Source of the DNA: Dehalococcoidia bacterium
GTDB taxonomy: Bacteria > Chloroflexota > Dehalococcoidia > Lucifugimonadales > Lucifugimonadaceae
DNA: 8,800 nt
Reading direction: 5' to 3'
Assembly (NCBI GenBank): GCA_028278465.1
Contig: JANQEF010000229.1
Location: 1-8,800, forward strand
Below are positions 1 to 8,088 of this stretch, piece after piece. The notes beneath the pieces are model-generated. The model made no database searches. It saw only the letters and a program-made list of their open reading frames with translations, and was not told the origin of the DNA. The translations under genes were made by a program, and so were the position numbers. Position 1 is the stretch's first letter, and each line of letters begins with the position of its first letter.

Positions 1-1
1 G

Positions 2-676
2 CCGCGCGATGTGGCGTTCGAGTTCCTGCTGTTTTGCCAGCGCAATCCGAAGCCGTGTCCGGTCGTCGAAGTCCTCGAGCCCGGCCAGGTCGAGGCGAAG
101 ATCTCGGCGCCCGGCTCGGACATCCGCACGGATGTGCCGCTCTATCGCGTCTACAAGGACGGAGAGTTCGTCGATGAGCCGAAGACGCTGAACGACTGGT
201 GGCGCGACGACCTCGTTACCTTCCTGCTCGGCTGCAGCTTCTCGTTCGAGCATGCGCTGCTGCGCAACGGGATTGAACTGCCTTACTACGGCACCGAGCG
301 CAACGTGCCGATGTTCACGACGTCGGTCGACACGGTGGCTGCCGGACCGTTCTCAGGCCCGCTGGTGGTGAGCCAGCGCTGGATACCGGAGAACAAGGTT
401 GTGAGGGCGGTGCAGGCGACTTCACGCTTCCCGTCTGTTCATGGCGCGCCGGTGCACATCGGCGACGGGGCGTCGCTGGGCATCGAAGACCCGTACAAGC
501 CCGATTTCGGCGATGCCTGGATCCCTGAAGACCCGACGCTGGTACCTGTCTACTGGGCGTGCGGCGTGACTCCGCAGGCGGTGGCGATGGCGTCGAAGTC
601 GGAGCTGATGATCACGCACTCGCCGGGCCACATGTTCGTGACCGACCTGCAGGACGAGGAGCTGGCTGTCATCTAG
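2..676 (+). CDS. DUF1445 (YcsI-type) protein, putative D-glutamate cyclase N-half / hydro-lyase, 5' end cut off
   Basis: This is the C-terminal 224 codons of a DUF1445 family protein (PF07286), usually about 260-270 residues, so roughly 40 residues lie left of the window. A GTG at 11 is in frame, but it falls inside the conserved block leading to FLLFCQRNPKPCP, so I treat it as an internal valine. Other family blocks follow in order: FLLGCSFSFEHAL, the GPLVVSQR segment, the TSRFP-HGAPVHIGD block, PVYWACGVTPQA, and the C-terminal ITHSPGHMFVTD. Bacterial members are annotated as putative hydro-lyases; B. subtilis YcsI lies beside 5-oxoprolinase genes. In animals this domain is the N-terminal half of the mitochondrial D-glutamate cyclase DGLUCY, which converts D-glutamate to 5-oxo-D-proline. 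The next gene encodes the other half, which supports a shared function. Family assignment is firm; the exact reaction of this protein is inferred. Confidence 0.9.
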   Translation, partial: PRDVAFEFLLFCQRNPKPCPVVEVLEPGQVEAKISAPGSDIRTDVPLYRVYKDGEFVDEPKTLNDWWRDDLVTFLLGCSFSFEHALLRNGIELPYYGTERNVPMFTTSVDTVAAGPFSGPLVVSQRWIPENKVVRAVQATSRFPSVHGAPVHIGDGASLGIEDPYKPDFGDAWIPEDPTLVPVYWACGVTPQAVAMASKSELMITHSPGHMFVTDLQDEELAVI

Positions 677-720
677 TCGAGCGCTTCGTCCGCAGCCCTG
701 TCTCGTTCCGTTTTTTTACC

Positions 721-737
721 TGATCGGTCGCTGATCA
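721..737. promoter_or_regulatory. Operator-like dyad upstream of the DUF4392 gene
   Basis: The 17-base sequence TGATCGGTCGCTGATCA has perfect five-base inverted arms (TGATC/GATCA) plus one further symmetric G/C pair inside. It lies 39 bases before the chosen DUF4392 start, in the gap after the DUF1445 gene, and just after a run of seven T at 711-717. I see no convincing hairpin before the T run, so I do not call a terminator. A dyad of this size could bind a dimeric repressor, but arms this short also arise by chance. Confidence 0.2.
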
Positions 738-775
738 CGTGCGCCATGCGGGCATCGCGGGATAAGATTCGCCGC

Positions 776-1627
776 ATGCCACACTCATCCATCGAAGACA
801 TCATCCTGCAGGACGACAACCGCGGCATCTCCGCGCTGCGGCCGCACCTGCCATCCAACTTCGTCCAGGTCGCCGCCGAGCAGGTGCTTGAGCGGCCTGG
901 TAAGGCGCTCATCATCACCGGCTTCTACATCGCCTACGCAGGCGCTTCGGAGACCGACGGCCCGCCGGGCGCGGTGGCTATCGGCCAGGCTCTTGAGAAG
1001 CTGGGATACGAGATCGTCTACGTGACCGACCAGTGGTCGCTGGACGTGGTGAAGTCGATATCCGGCGACACCGAGGTGATCGAGTTCCCGGTCGCATCGC
1101 ACTTCGAGTCGTCGCAGTTCGCCAACGAGGTCACATCGAAGCACAGCCCTTCGCTCCTCATCTCCATCGAGCGCGCCGGGTTGGTAGGCGACGGCACGTA
1201 CCGCAACTGGAAGGGCGAGGACATCTCGAAGTTCAACGCGAAGGTCGACCACCTGTTCGACCAGCACCCGTACTCGGTCGGAATCGGCGACGGCGGCAAC
1301 GAGATCGGTATGGGCAACCTGCGAGAGGTGATTCCGGGCACTCCGAAGCTGCCGGACAACCCGTGCGTGACGACTACGACCGAGCTCATCATCGCCAGCA
1401 CGTCGAACTGGGGCGGCTACGGCCTCGTGGCGCAGCTCGGACTGATGACCGGCAAGGACCTGCTGCCGTCGGTCGAGCAAGGCTACGAGTGGGTGAAGCG
1501 GAACGTGGAGGTGGGCGCGGTCGAGGGGATGAGCGGCGAGGCGAAGGACTGGGTGGACGGCCGCGACCCCGAGGCCGACGCGATGTGCCTGCGTGACCTG
1601 CACGACTTCGTGGCGGCGCAGGGCTGA
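776..1627 (+). CDS. DUF4392 protein, putative D-glutamate cyclase C-half
   Basis: The product of 283 residues matches the DUF4392 / D-glutamate cyclase C-terminal domain (PF14336). Visible family blocks are ITGFYI (47-52), ETDGPPGAVAIGQAL (59-73), IERAG (131-135), GIGDGGNEIGMGN (169-181) and SNWGGYGL (210-217). In human DGLUCY this domain is fused after DUF1445 and the protein turns D-glutamate into 5-oxo-D-proline; here the two are adjacent genes 99 bases apart, probably cotranscribed and perhaps forming a complex. An ATG at 746 is also in frame, but the family begins near the IEDIILQDD segment, so 776 is preferred. Neither start has a Shine-Dalgarno sequence. TAAGAT at 763-768 ends seven bases before the 776 ATG, which would suit a leaderless transcript. 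No signal peptide is seen, so it is likely cytoplasmic. The last codons almost touch the convergent transporter gene. Confidence 0.88.
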   Translation: MPHSSIEDIILQDDNRGISALRPHLPSNFVQVAAEQVLERPGKALIITGFYIAYAGASETDGPPGAVAIGQALEKLGYEIVYVTDQWSLDVVKSISGDTEVIEFPVASHFESSQFANEVTSKHSPSLLISIERAGLVGDGTYRNWKGEDISKFNAKVDHLFDQHPYSVGIGDGGNEIGMGNLREVIPGTPKLPDNPCVTTTTELIIASTSNWGGYGLVAQLGLMTGKDLLPSVEQGYEWVKRNVEVGAVEGMSGEAKDWVDGRDPEADAMCLRDLHDFVAAQG

Positions 1628-1628
1628 C

Positions 1629-2894
1629 TCAGCCGGGTTTTCTGTCGGGCGTCCTGCGGGGAGGCGGAGTCTGATCCTCCTTCACCAGCGTCTCTCGCAC
1701 GAAGAACAACAGTATCAGCGCGCCGGCCGCGCCGATGCCCGCCGTCACCACCGAAGCCGCGCCGAGGGTGATCACTGAAGCGATGCCGCCGATCGCAAAC
1801 GGACCTGAAGCACCGCCCGCGTCTGATATGAACCGCCAGACACCCAGGAACTCGCCGGGATTGTCCCTCGGCGCAAAGTCGACGCCCATCGTCAGCACGA
1901 GCCCGCTCGAAAGCCCGTTGCCGAGACCGACCAGCACGCCTACCAGCATCAGCAACCCGAAGTTGTCTGCGAACGGCACCAGCGCGAAGCCGCCTGCCAG
2001 GATGAAATATGCCGGAACGCCGATGTGCTTGCGCCCCCAGCGGTCCATCACGTAGCCCACGACCGGGAACATCACCGAGTCGATGGTCGACATCACGCCG
2101 AACAGGATGCCAGACTCGGTGCCGCCCAGTCCGAGCTCGGCGACCGACAGCGGCAGGATCAGCTCGCGGGCTGCTCGCAGGAACTGCAGCGTGATGGCGG
2201 CGACTCCAGCCGTGGCGAAGATGCCGCGGTTGTCGAGCAGCGTGTGGCCGAGCGCAGGGAAGATGTTGTGGCCGGCGGCTCTGGCGCTTGTCTCGATCTT
2301 CTCGCGGAAGCTGAAGATGACCACGCTTGCGGTCACGCCCGCGACGATCGCCTGAGCGAAGAACGGCGCTCGCTCGTCGACGACGTCGAACAGGATCCCG
2401 CCGAGGAAGAAGCCCGCGATTCCCGCGACACGGCTGATGCCGCCGAAGAGAGACAGAGCGCGGCCGCGGTTGGCGACCGGTACGGCCTGCGCGATGTAGA
2501 CGTGGCGGGAGATGCTCCAGAGGGCGAAGCTGATGCCGGCGAGCAGGCGGGCCGAGACCAGCCAGCCGATGTTTGGACTGAGGCCGCCGAGGATCGCCGC
2601 AATGGCAAAGAGCAGCACGCCGCCGAGCATCACTCGCCGCAACCCGAACATGGAAACGAGGATGCCGGCCGGGACGTCGAAGATCATGGTGCCGAGCGGC
2701 CGCGCAGTGACCAGGAAGGCGATCAGCACCGCGGATGAGTTGAACTCCTCGCCGGCGAAGATCGGGAGGATGGGGACAAGCAGCCCCTGGCCGAATGTCA
2801 GCAGGAACGACGGGGCGTAGACGGACCAGAGGAGCGACCTGATCTGGAATTTCGGCGCGGCAGGGCCGCGATCTGACGGGAGGTCGGGTGGCAT
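1629..2894 (-). CDS. Major facilitator superfamily transporter, drug:H+ antiporter-like
   Basis: The 421-residue product is a polytopic membrane protein with about 12 hydrophobic segments, the usual size for a 12-helix MFS permease. The cytoplasmic loop between helices 2 and 3 (residues 77-87, GILVSMFGLRR) is a version of MFS motif A in which the usual Asp is Ser81. The equivalent loop in the second half (280-290, GYVMDRWGRKH) keeps the Asp and basic residues. Residues 130-145 and 145-170 (SRHVYIAQ and the Gly-rich SLFGGISRVAGIAGFFLGG stretch) resemble helices 4-5 of DHA1-type exporters. The C-terminus is short, Pro/Arg-rich and hydrophilic. The substrate cannot be read from sequence. It lies downstream of the lipoprotein gene on the same strand after a 130-base gap, and is convergent with the DUF4392 gene with a single base between stops. 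No ribosome-binding site is evident, so the exact start is open. Confidence 0.85.
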   Translation of the reverse strand: MPPDLPSDRGPAAPKFQIRSLLWSVYAPSFLLTFGQGLLVPILPIFAGEEFNSSAVLIAFLVTARPLGTMIFDVPAGILVSMFGLRRVMLGGVLLFAIAAILGGLSPNIGWLVSARLLAGISFALWSISRHVYIAQAVPVANRGRALSLFGGISRVAGIAGFFLGGILFDVVDERAPFFAQAIVAGVTASVVIFSFREKIETSARAAGHNIFPALGHTLLDNRGIFATAGVAAITLQFLRAARELILPLSVAELGLGGTESGILFGVMSTIDSVMFPVVGYVMDRWGRKHIGVPAYFILAGGFALVPFADNFGLLMLVGVLVGLGNGLSSGLVLTMGVDFAPRDNPGEFLGVWRFISDAGGASGPFAIGGIASVITLGAASVVTAGIGAAGALILLFFVRETLVKEDQTPPPRRTPDRKPG

Positions 2895-2929
2895 AGACGA
2901 GGAATGCTACGCCTGACCAGCGCGGCCTG

Positions 2930-3017
2930 CCGGACAGGTGGTGCGGCCGTCCGGATGCGTAGATGGACAGGACTTCCGACCGGGATGCCAGCCGGAACCG
3001 TCTTCCGCCGCTAGCGG
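2930..3017. repeat. Cluster of short GC-rich dyads between lipoprotein and transporter genes
   Basis: The 130-base gap 2895-3024 holds three perfect short inverted repeats: CCGGAC (2930-2935) with GTCCGG (2949-2954); CGGAA (2993-2997) with TTCCG (3003-3007); and the ten-base palindrome CCGCTAGCGG (3008-3017), eight bases after the lipoprotein stop codon as read on the minus strand. The last two could fold into adjacent hairpins after the lipoprotein gene. No T tract follows, so a classical intrinsic terminator is not supported. They may slow or partly end transcription before the transporter gene, or simply reflect GC-rich sequence. Confidence 0.25.
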
Positions 3018-3024
3018 TCTGCGG

Positions 3025-4458
3025 CTACTGCGGTGACCAGGTGGCCATCACGCCTGCGCCGAGCGAGATCGGCGGCAGGCTCGAGCCGGACACGTCGAAC
3101 AGCCAGACCGACGGCACCTCGTCGCCGGACTGGACCCGGACGCCGGTCGAGGTATCGCTCACAAGCAGCCCGCTGAACAGCACGCTGTTGGAGTCGGGCG
3201 ACCACAGCCGCAGGTTGGCCGCGTACTGGTCGAAGAACGCCGAGATGAAGCTCATCTCGAAGGTCGGCTCCACCACGGCGATCTCCTCCACCGCGCCGGT
3301 GTCGACGTCGACTACGCTCAGCACCGCCTGGCCGGGATCTTCGTTGATGCCAACGGTCAGCAGCTTCTTCCCGTCGGGCGACCACCAGAAAGCGGCCACA
3401 AAGTCCTCGACCAGCGTCCGGGCATCGCCGCCCGTGGCGTCGGCCACCAGAAGCCGGTCGAAGATGCCGTTTCGTGTGCCGGTCCCAAACGCGATGCGGC
3501 TCCCGTCGGGCGACCACGCAAAGCCGTTCGACGCCTGCGCTTCCAGCAGAGGCATCGGCTCATCCAGAGAAGCAGCCGAACCTCGCAGGATCTGACGGCC
3601 GCCTCCGAACGCATCGACGTAGATGAAGTCGTCGCTGACCGGCGAGAAGAGCGGCACACGATACGAGATCGAGCCGTTGCCGATCGCCTCAGAACTCTCG
3701 CGGCTGCCATCCGCCGCGAACTCGTGCAACACCAGCCGCTCTGCGGTGTGGACCAGCATCTTGGAGCCGTCAGCGGACCAGTCGACGTAGACGGGCGCGC
3801 CGTTGGAGACCGATGCGCCGGGGCCGCTCTCGACGTCCACGACGAAGGTTGCAAGGCCCTCACCGATGTTGGCGATGAGCACAACGGAGTCGCCGTCGGG
3901 ATGCCAGAGCGGGAAGTGGGGAACGCCGCTGCCAATGCCGTTGGTGCCGGGAACGTCCCGGTAGATCAGCTCGGGCGCGGCGTTGGCCGGGGTCGCCGAA
4001 GTCCTGAGCAGCGAGGTCTCCAGCCCGCCATCGACGTCCGGTGTGAAGGCGGTGATGAGAAGGTGCCTGCTGTCCGGTGACCACGAGGGCCACGAGAAGA
4101 ACTCGCCCAGCACGCCGCCGAGCAGCGCCGGGTTCGACGAGGTGAGCTGCCAGCGGTTCGAGCCGTCGGGGTCGATGAGGTAGACGACGCCGTTGGTGGA
4201 GACGACGGCGATGCGGTTGGATGCGGCAGGCGACTGCGTGGCGGGCGAGGCGGCGGCCTGTGATGTGGCGTCAGGCCGCGTTGCCGGAGCCGGGTCGGCC
4301 GTAGCCGCAGCTGCTTCGGACGGCGACCGGGTTGCGGTTGCAGGCGCGGACGTTGGCTCTTCGCTGTTGCTCGAAGTGCAGGCGCCGATCACGAACGCGG
4401 CGGCGAGTAACGTCGTCAGGGCGATAATGCGTCTACGGCGCTTGCTGAGATAGGTCAT
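3025..4458 (-). CDS. Lipoprotein with TolB/PD40-type beta-propeller
   Basis: The 477-residue product begins with a basic n-region (KRRRR), a hydrophobic stretch and a lipobox VIGAC with Cys27, so it is probably a lipid-anchored extracytoplasmic protein. Residues 28-80 are a Ser/Thr/Ala/Pro-rich flexible linker. The rest carries PD40/TolB-like motifs at about residues 126 (WSPDS), 185 (WHPDG), 227 (WSADG), 271 (FSPVS), 315 (WSPDG), 359 (WSPDG) and 419 (WSPDS), and the chain ends on WSPQ. The first blade strand, RIAVVSTNGVVYLIDPDG (82-99), looks like the missing rest of that last motif, so the propeller probably closes by pairing the two ends, giving about eight blades. An in-frame ATG at 4509 would add 17 residues, but 4458 gives a normal signal peptide. 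No enzymatic residues or substrate can be assigned. It follows nadC by 96 bases on the same strand; a role in NAD synthesis is not implied. Confidence 0.82.
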   Translation of the reverse strand: MTYLSKRRRRIIALTTLLAAAFVIGACTSSNSEEPTSAPATATRSPSEAAAATADPAPATRPDATSQAAASPATQSPAASNRIAVVSTNGVVYLIDPDGSNRWQLTSSNPALLGGVLGEFFSWPSWSPDSRHLLITAFTPDVDGGLETSLLRTSATPANAAPELIYRDVPGTNGIGSGVPHFPLWHPDGDSVVLIANIGEGLATFVVDVESGPGASVSNGAPVYVDWSADGSKMLVHTAERLVLHEFAADGSRESSEAIGNGSISYRVPLFSPVSDDFIYVDAFGGGRQILRGSAASLDEPMPLLEAQASNGFAWSPDGSRIAFGTGTRNGIFDRLLVADATGGDARTLVEDFVAAFWWSPDGKKLLTVGINEDPGQAVLSVVDVDTGAVEEIAVVEPTFEMSFISAFFDQYAANLRLWSPDSNSVLFSGLLVSDTSTGVRVQSGDEVPSVWLFDVSGSSLPPISLGAGVMATWSPQ

Positions 4459-4554
4459 GCTGCCGGTAGTTCGGGCCGGATAGGGTTTCAGATCAAGCGA
4501 GAGCGGCATCCAGTGAGATGCGTGCTCCGGCGATACGGTCTGCGGCCGAGTCTA

Positions 4555-5418
<864 letters not shown>

Positions 5419-5425
5419 GAAGTTC

Positions 5426-5505
5426 GGCCGATTCGGAGCCGCGGGAAGTCGCGAATCACTGGAGTCAGACGACTCGGCTCGCTTGCCCCGGTCCGTGAAT
5501 CGGCC
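5426..5505 (-). repeat. Inverted repeat / candidate RNA structure between nadA and nadC
   Basis: The nadA-nadC gap contains a perfect nine-base inverted repeat: GGCCGATTC at 5426-5434 and GAATCGGCC at 5497-5505. Nested inside are a six-base repeat (GAGCCG 5436-5441 with CGGCTC 5475-5480) and a small hairpin (GAGTC 5462-5466 with GACTC 5471-5475, loop of four), which compete for one base at 5475. Read on the minus strand, the structure begins nine bases after the nadA stop, and its closing arm ends seven bases before the nadC ATG, covering the ribosome-binding region. It could tune nadC translation, stabilise a processed mRNA end, or bind a ligand. I do not recognise it as the nadA (NAD+-I) riboswitch motif, which lies upstream of its genes. 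Function is inference. Confidence 0.5.
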
Positions 5506-5514
5506 TCCAGCCGC

Positions 5515-6729
5515 CTACCTGCTGATCTCCAACATGCGGTCCAGCGCCAGCCGGGCGTTCGCCTTCGTCTCCGCCGGAACCTCGATGCGGTTGATCATCA
5601 GGCCGGCAACCAGCCCTTCCAGAACCCACAGCACGTAAGCCGGGTGGATCCGGTACATCGTTGCGCACGGGCACACCACCGGGTCCAGGCAGAACACCTC
5701 CTTGTCGGGGTTCTCCTTCGCCAGGCGGCTCACCATGTTGATCTCGGTGCCAACGCCCCAGGCCGTGCCGGCGGGAGCGGCATTGATCATGTTCTGGATG
5801 TACTCGGTTGAGCCAACGTAATCGGCCGACTCCACCACCTCTTTCACGCACTCCGGGTGGACGATGATGTTCACGTCCGGGTTGTCCAACCTCGCATCCT
5901 CGATCTGCTTCGTAGTGAAGCGGGTGTGGACGGAGCAGTGGCCCTGCCACAGGATCACCTTCGACCTGCGAACCTGCTCAGGCGAGAGGCTACCCATCGG
6001 CTTGAACGGGTTCCAGACGACCATGTCGTCCTCGGAGATTCCCATCTTCTTCGCCGTGTTGCGGCCGAGGTGCTGGTCCGGGAGGAAGAGCACCTTGTCG
6101 CCGTGCCGCCATGCCCACTCGAAGGCGCGGTCGGCGTTCGAGGACGTGCAGACCAGGCCGCCGTTCTCGCCGCAGAGCGACTTGATGGCGGCCGTCGAGT
6201 TCATGTAGGTGATGGGAACGACAGTTCCCTGGCCTTCGAGCACAGACTGCATATCGTCCCAGCAGTCTTCCACTTCTTCGAGGTTCGCCATGTCGGCCAT
6301 CGAGCAGCCGGCGGCCATGTTCGGCAGGATCACCGACTGGTCGTCCGAACTGAGGATGTCGGCTGTCTCGGCCATGAAGTGGACGCCGCAGAAGACGATC
6401 GCGCGGGCCTCTTTCACTTCTGCCGCCTGTTTAGACAGCAGGTAAGAGTCGCCGCGGATGTCGGCGTACTTGATTACGTCTTCTCGCTGGTAGTGGTGGC
6501 CGAGGAGGATCACCTGTTCGCCGAGGGCTTCTCTTGCCTCGGCGATCCCGGCGTCGATCTCTTCTGGAGAGAGCTTCATGTACCGGGTTGGGATCTTTTG
6601 CCAGCGGACGCCGGCCTTGAACTCCTCTTCGAGCGTCTGCGTTCGAAGGTTTCCGTCGGACCGGCAGAATGCAGACTGTTCCAGTTCGGTGATCGGAATC
6701 ACGGTCTGCCGGCTCAGAGTCATCGTCAT
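5515..6729 (-). CDS. nadA: Quinolinate synthase
   Basis: NadA (EC 2.5.1.72) condenses iminoaspartate with dihydroxyacetone phosphate to quinolinate, using an oxygen-sensitive [4Fe-4S] cluster. The 404-residue product shows GHHYQ (77-81), FCGVHFMAETADIL (113-126), LPNMAAGCSMAD (135-146), YMNSTAAIK (175-183), CTSSNA (194-199), FLPDQHLGRN (215-224), HPEC (291-294) and VVCPCATMYRI (351-361). Cys114, Cys194 and one of Cys353/Cys355 are the expected cluster ligands. The start at 6729 is chosen because its ATG overlaps the miaB TGA as ATGA, a common translational coupling arrangement; another ATG lies at 6723, and an upstream in-frame ATG at 6789 would run deep into miaB and add residues unlike the family. 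The N-terminal extension of about 50 residues before the RYMKLS segment is typical of longer NadA forms. nadC follows in the same direction. Confidence 0.97.
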   Translation of the reverse strand: MTMTLSRQTVIPITELEQSAFCRSDGNLRTQTLEEEFKAGVRWQKIPTRYMKLSPEEIDAGIAEAREALGEQVILLGHHYQREDVIKYADIRGDSYLLSKQAAEVKEARAIVFCGVHFMAETADILSSDDQSVILPNMAAGCSMADMANLEEVEDCWDDMQSVLEGQGTVVPITYMNSTAAIKSLCGENGGLVCTSSNADRAFEWAWRHGDKVLFLPDQHLGRNTAKKMGISEDDMVVWNPFKPMGSLSPEQVRRSKVILWQGHCSVHTRFTTKQIEDARLDNPDVNIIVHPECVKEVVESADYVGSTEYIQNMINAAPAGTAWGVGTEINMVSRLAKENPDKEVFCLDPVVCPCATMYRIHPAYVLWVLEGLVAGLMINRIEVPAETKANARLALDRMLEISR

Positions 6730-8036
6730 TTTGTTTTGACCAGCTCTTTCTGAGTCTGGGTGGCCCGTAAGTCTCCTTCGAGAGACCATGGCGAAGCTCC
6801 GGTGATTCCTGTTGTCACCGTGTCGCCCAGGGCGGGCCCACCGCCTGTCAGGTAAACAAGTTTGTCGCCTCTCGTCCTCCCGCGAAGGCGTCCTCGGGTT
6901 TCTCCATCTACTAGGATATCGAAATGTTGACCTACGAGGTCAGCATTTATCTCGGACTGAATCCGTGCCTGCAGGTCATCGACCACGCGCAGCCGTCTCT
7001 TCTTCTCGTCCCTTGAGACGGTGTCCGGCATGCGGCGAGATGCGTACGTTCCCCTGCGCTCCGAGTAGGCGGCCGAGTGTACCTTGTCGAAGCGCACCTG
7101 TTCCAGCAACCGGATCGAGTGATCGAACTCGGCGTCCGATTCGCCGGGGAATCCGACGATCAGATCGGTCGTCAGCGTGACGTTCGGGATGGTGTCCCTG
7201 ATCTCGTCGATCCGCTCCATGAACTGTCCGCTCGTGTAGCCGCGGCGCATCTCGGCCAGCACGCGGTCGTCGCCGGCCTGGAACGGCAGGTTCACGTTCT
7301 CACACACCTTCGGCAGATCGCTGATGGCGCGGATGATGCGGCGAGACATGTCGTTCGGGTGCGAAGTGAGGAAGCGGATGCGCTCGAGGCCGTCGATCTC
7401 GTGGATACGCTCCATCAGGTCGGCAAGGTCGACGCGAGGCCGCAGGTCATGGCCGTAGGAGTCGACGTTCTGGCCAAGCAGCGTGACCTCTTTGACGCCG
7501 CGCTCGACCAGCCGTGTCACCTCTTCGAATAGCTCTTCGACCGGACGGCTCATCTCGCGGCCACGGCGATAGGGAATGATGCAGAAGGTGCAGAACTTGT
7601 CACAGCCGTGGACGATCGGGACGAAGGTGGCGACGTCGGGCTGGTTAGGCGTCAGGTTGGCGAGGCAGCCTTCGATGCTGAGGCCGGTGCGAGCGCCGAC
7701 GGTCTCGACTATCGGCTGGAACTCCTGTGGCCGCGCCCACACGTCCACCTGAGGGAAGCGTCGCTTCAGGTCGGTGTGGTCGGGGCCGACCATGCAGCCC
7801 ATCACCGCAATCACGCGGTCCGGGTCGTCCAGCTTCTCCTTGCCAAGCCTGCCGAGAAGCCCTGTCGCCGTGTCTTCTGCCGACTGGCGTACGACGCAGG
7901 TGTTCACCACAACCACGTCCGCAGCCTCGATCCGCTCCTCGCGCTCCAGCCCCATCCGCTCCAGGCTCACGTCGAGCCGCTGCGAATCGGCGACGTTCAT
8001 CTGGCATCCGACTGTCCAGACGTGATACGAGGGCAT
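6726..8036 (-). CDS. miaB: tRNA-2-methylthio-N6-dimethylallyladenosine synthase (MiaB methylthiotransferase)
   Basis: MiaB is a radical-SAM enzyme that adds a methylthio group to N6-isopentenyladenosine at position 37 of tRNAs, helping reading-frame maintenance. The 436-residue product has the full domain order. The N-terminal methylthiotransferase domain carries Cys11 (GCQMN), Cys47 (NTCVVR) and Cys81 (GCM), ligands of the auxiliary [4Fe-4S] cluster. The radical-SAM motif is Cys145-Cys149-Cys152 (CDKFCTFCIIPYRRGRE). LLGQNVDSYG (187-196), TSHPNDM (224-230), the NLPFQAG and MRRGYT segments, and TDLIVGFPGE follow. The C-terminal part, roughly 370-432, fits the RNA-binding TRAM domain. The NVDSYG block favours MiaB over RimO or MtaB, though methylthiotransferase subfamilies are close. 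It is the first gene of a transcript with nadA and nadC and overlaps nadA by four bases. No Shine-Dalgarno precedes the ATG. Confidence 0.93.
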   Translation of the reverse strand: MPSYHVWTVGCQMNVADSQRLDVSLERMGLEREERIEAADVVVVNTCVVRQSAEDTATGLLGRLGKEKLDDPDRVIAVMGCMVGPDHTDLKRRFPQVDVWARPQEFQPIVETVGARTGLSIEGCLANLTPNQPDVATFVPIVHGCDKFCTFCIIPYRRGREMSRPVEELFEEVTRLVERGVKEVTLLGQNVDSYGHDLRPRVDLADLMERIHEIDGLERIRFLTSHPNDMSRRIIRAISDLPKVCENVNLPFQAGDDRVLAEMRRGYTSGQFMERIDEIRDTIPNVTLTTDLIVGFPGESDAEFDHSIRLLEQVRFDKVHSAAYSERRGTYASRRMPDTVSRDEKKRRLRVVDDLQARIQSEINADLVGQHFDILVDGETRGRLRGRTRGDKLVYLTGGGPALGDTVTTGITGASPWSLEGDLRATQTQKELVKTK

Positions 8037-8058
8037 GGTGTTAAGGCGAAGTTAGATC

Positions 8059-8072
8059 GTTACGGCCGTCAC
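8059..8072. promoter_or_regulatory. Operator-like palindrome in the miaB leader
   Basis: GTTACGGCCGTCAC has a perfect eight-base core (ACGGCCGT, 8062-8069), flanked by one mismatched pair and then two more matched pairs. It lies between the predicted miaB -10 element and the miaB start codon, just downstream of the expected transcription start, where a repressor would block transcription. The regulator is unknown; I cannot match the site to a known NAD regulator such as NrtR or NiaR from sequence alone. Confidence 0.3.
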
Positions 8073-8088
8073 AATGGTTTAACTGACT

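Noticed and set aside
11..13. GTG as a true start for the DUF1445 gene
   Set aside because: The open frame continues left, and the codon lies inside the conserved segment before FLLFCQRNP, so the gene is cut by the window edge.
705..720. Intrinsic terminator at the T7 run after the DUF1445 gene
   Set aside because: No stable GC-rich hairpin directly precedes the T run.
785..1603. Long minus-strand open frame opposite the DUF4392 gene
   Set aside because: It mirrors a gene with clear family motifs; its translation is His/Arg/Leu-rich with no recognisable domain, as expected of antisense frames in GC-rich DNA.
2025..2738. 237-codon plus-strand open frame opposite the MFS gene
   Set aside because: The charged Asp/Glu/Arg/Ala-rich translation is the usual antisense product of a hydrophobic membrane protein gene.
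4507..4509. ATG at 4509 as the lipoprotein start
   Set aside because: It would place 17 extra residues before a normal basic n-region and signal peptide; the ATG at 4458 gives a standard lipoprotein signal.
5857..6753. 298-codon plus-strand open frame opposite nadA
   Set aside because: It lies wholly over nadA, a certain gene, and its Val/Arg/Asp/His-rich translation shows no family motif.
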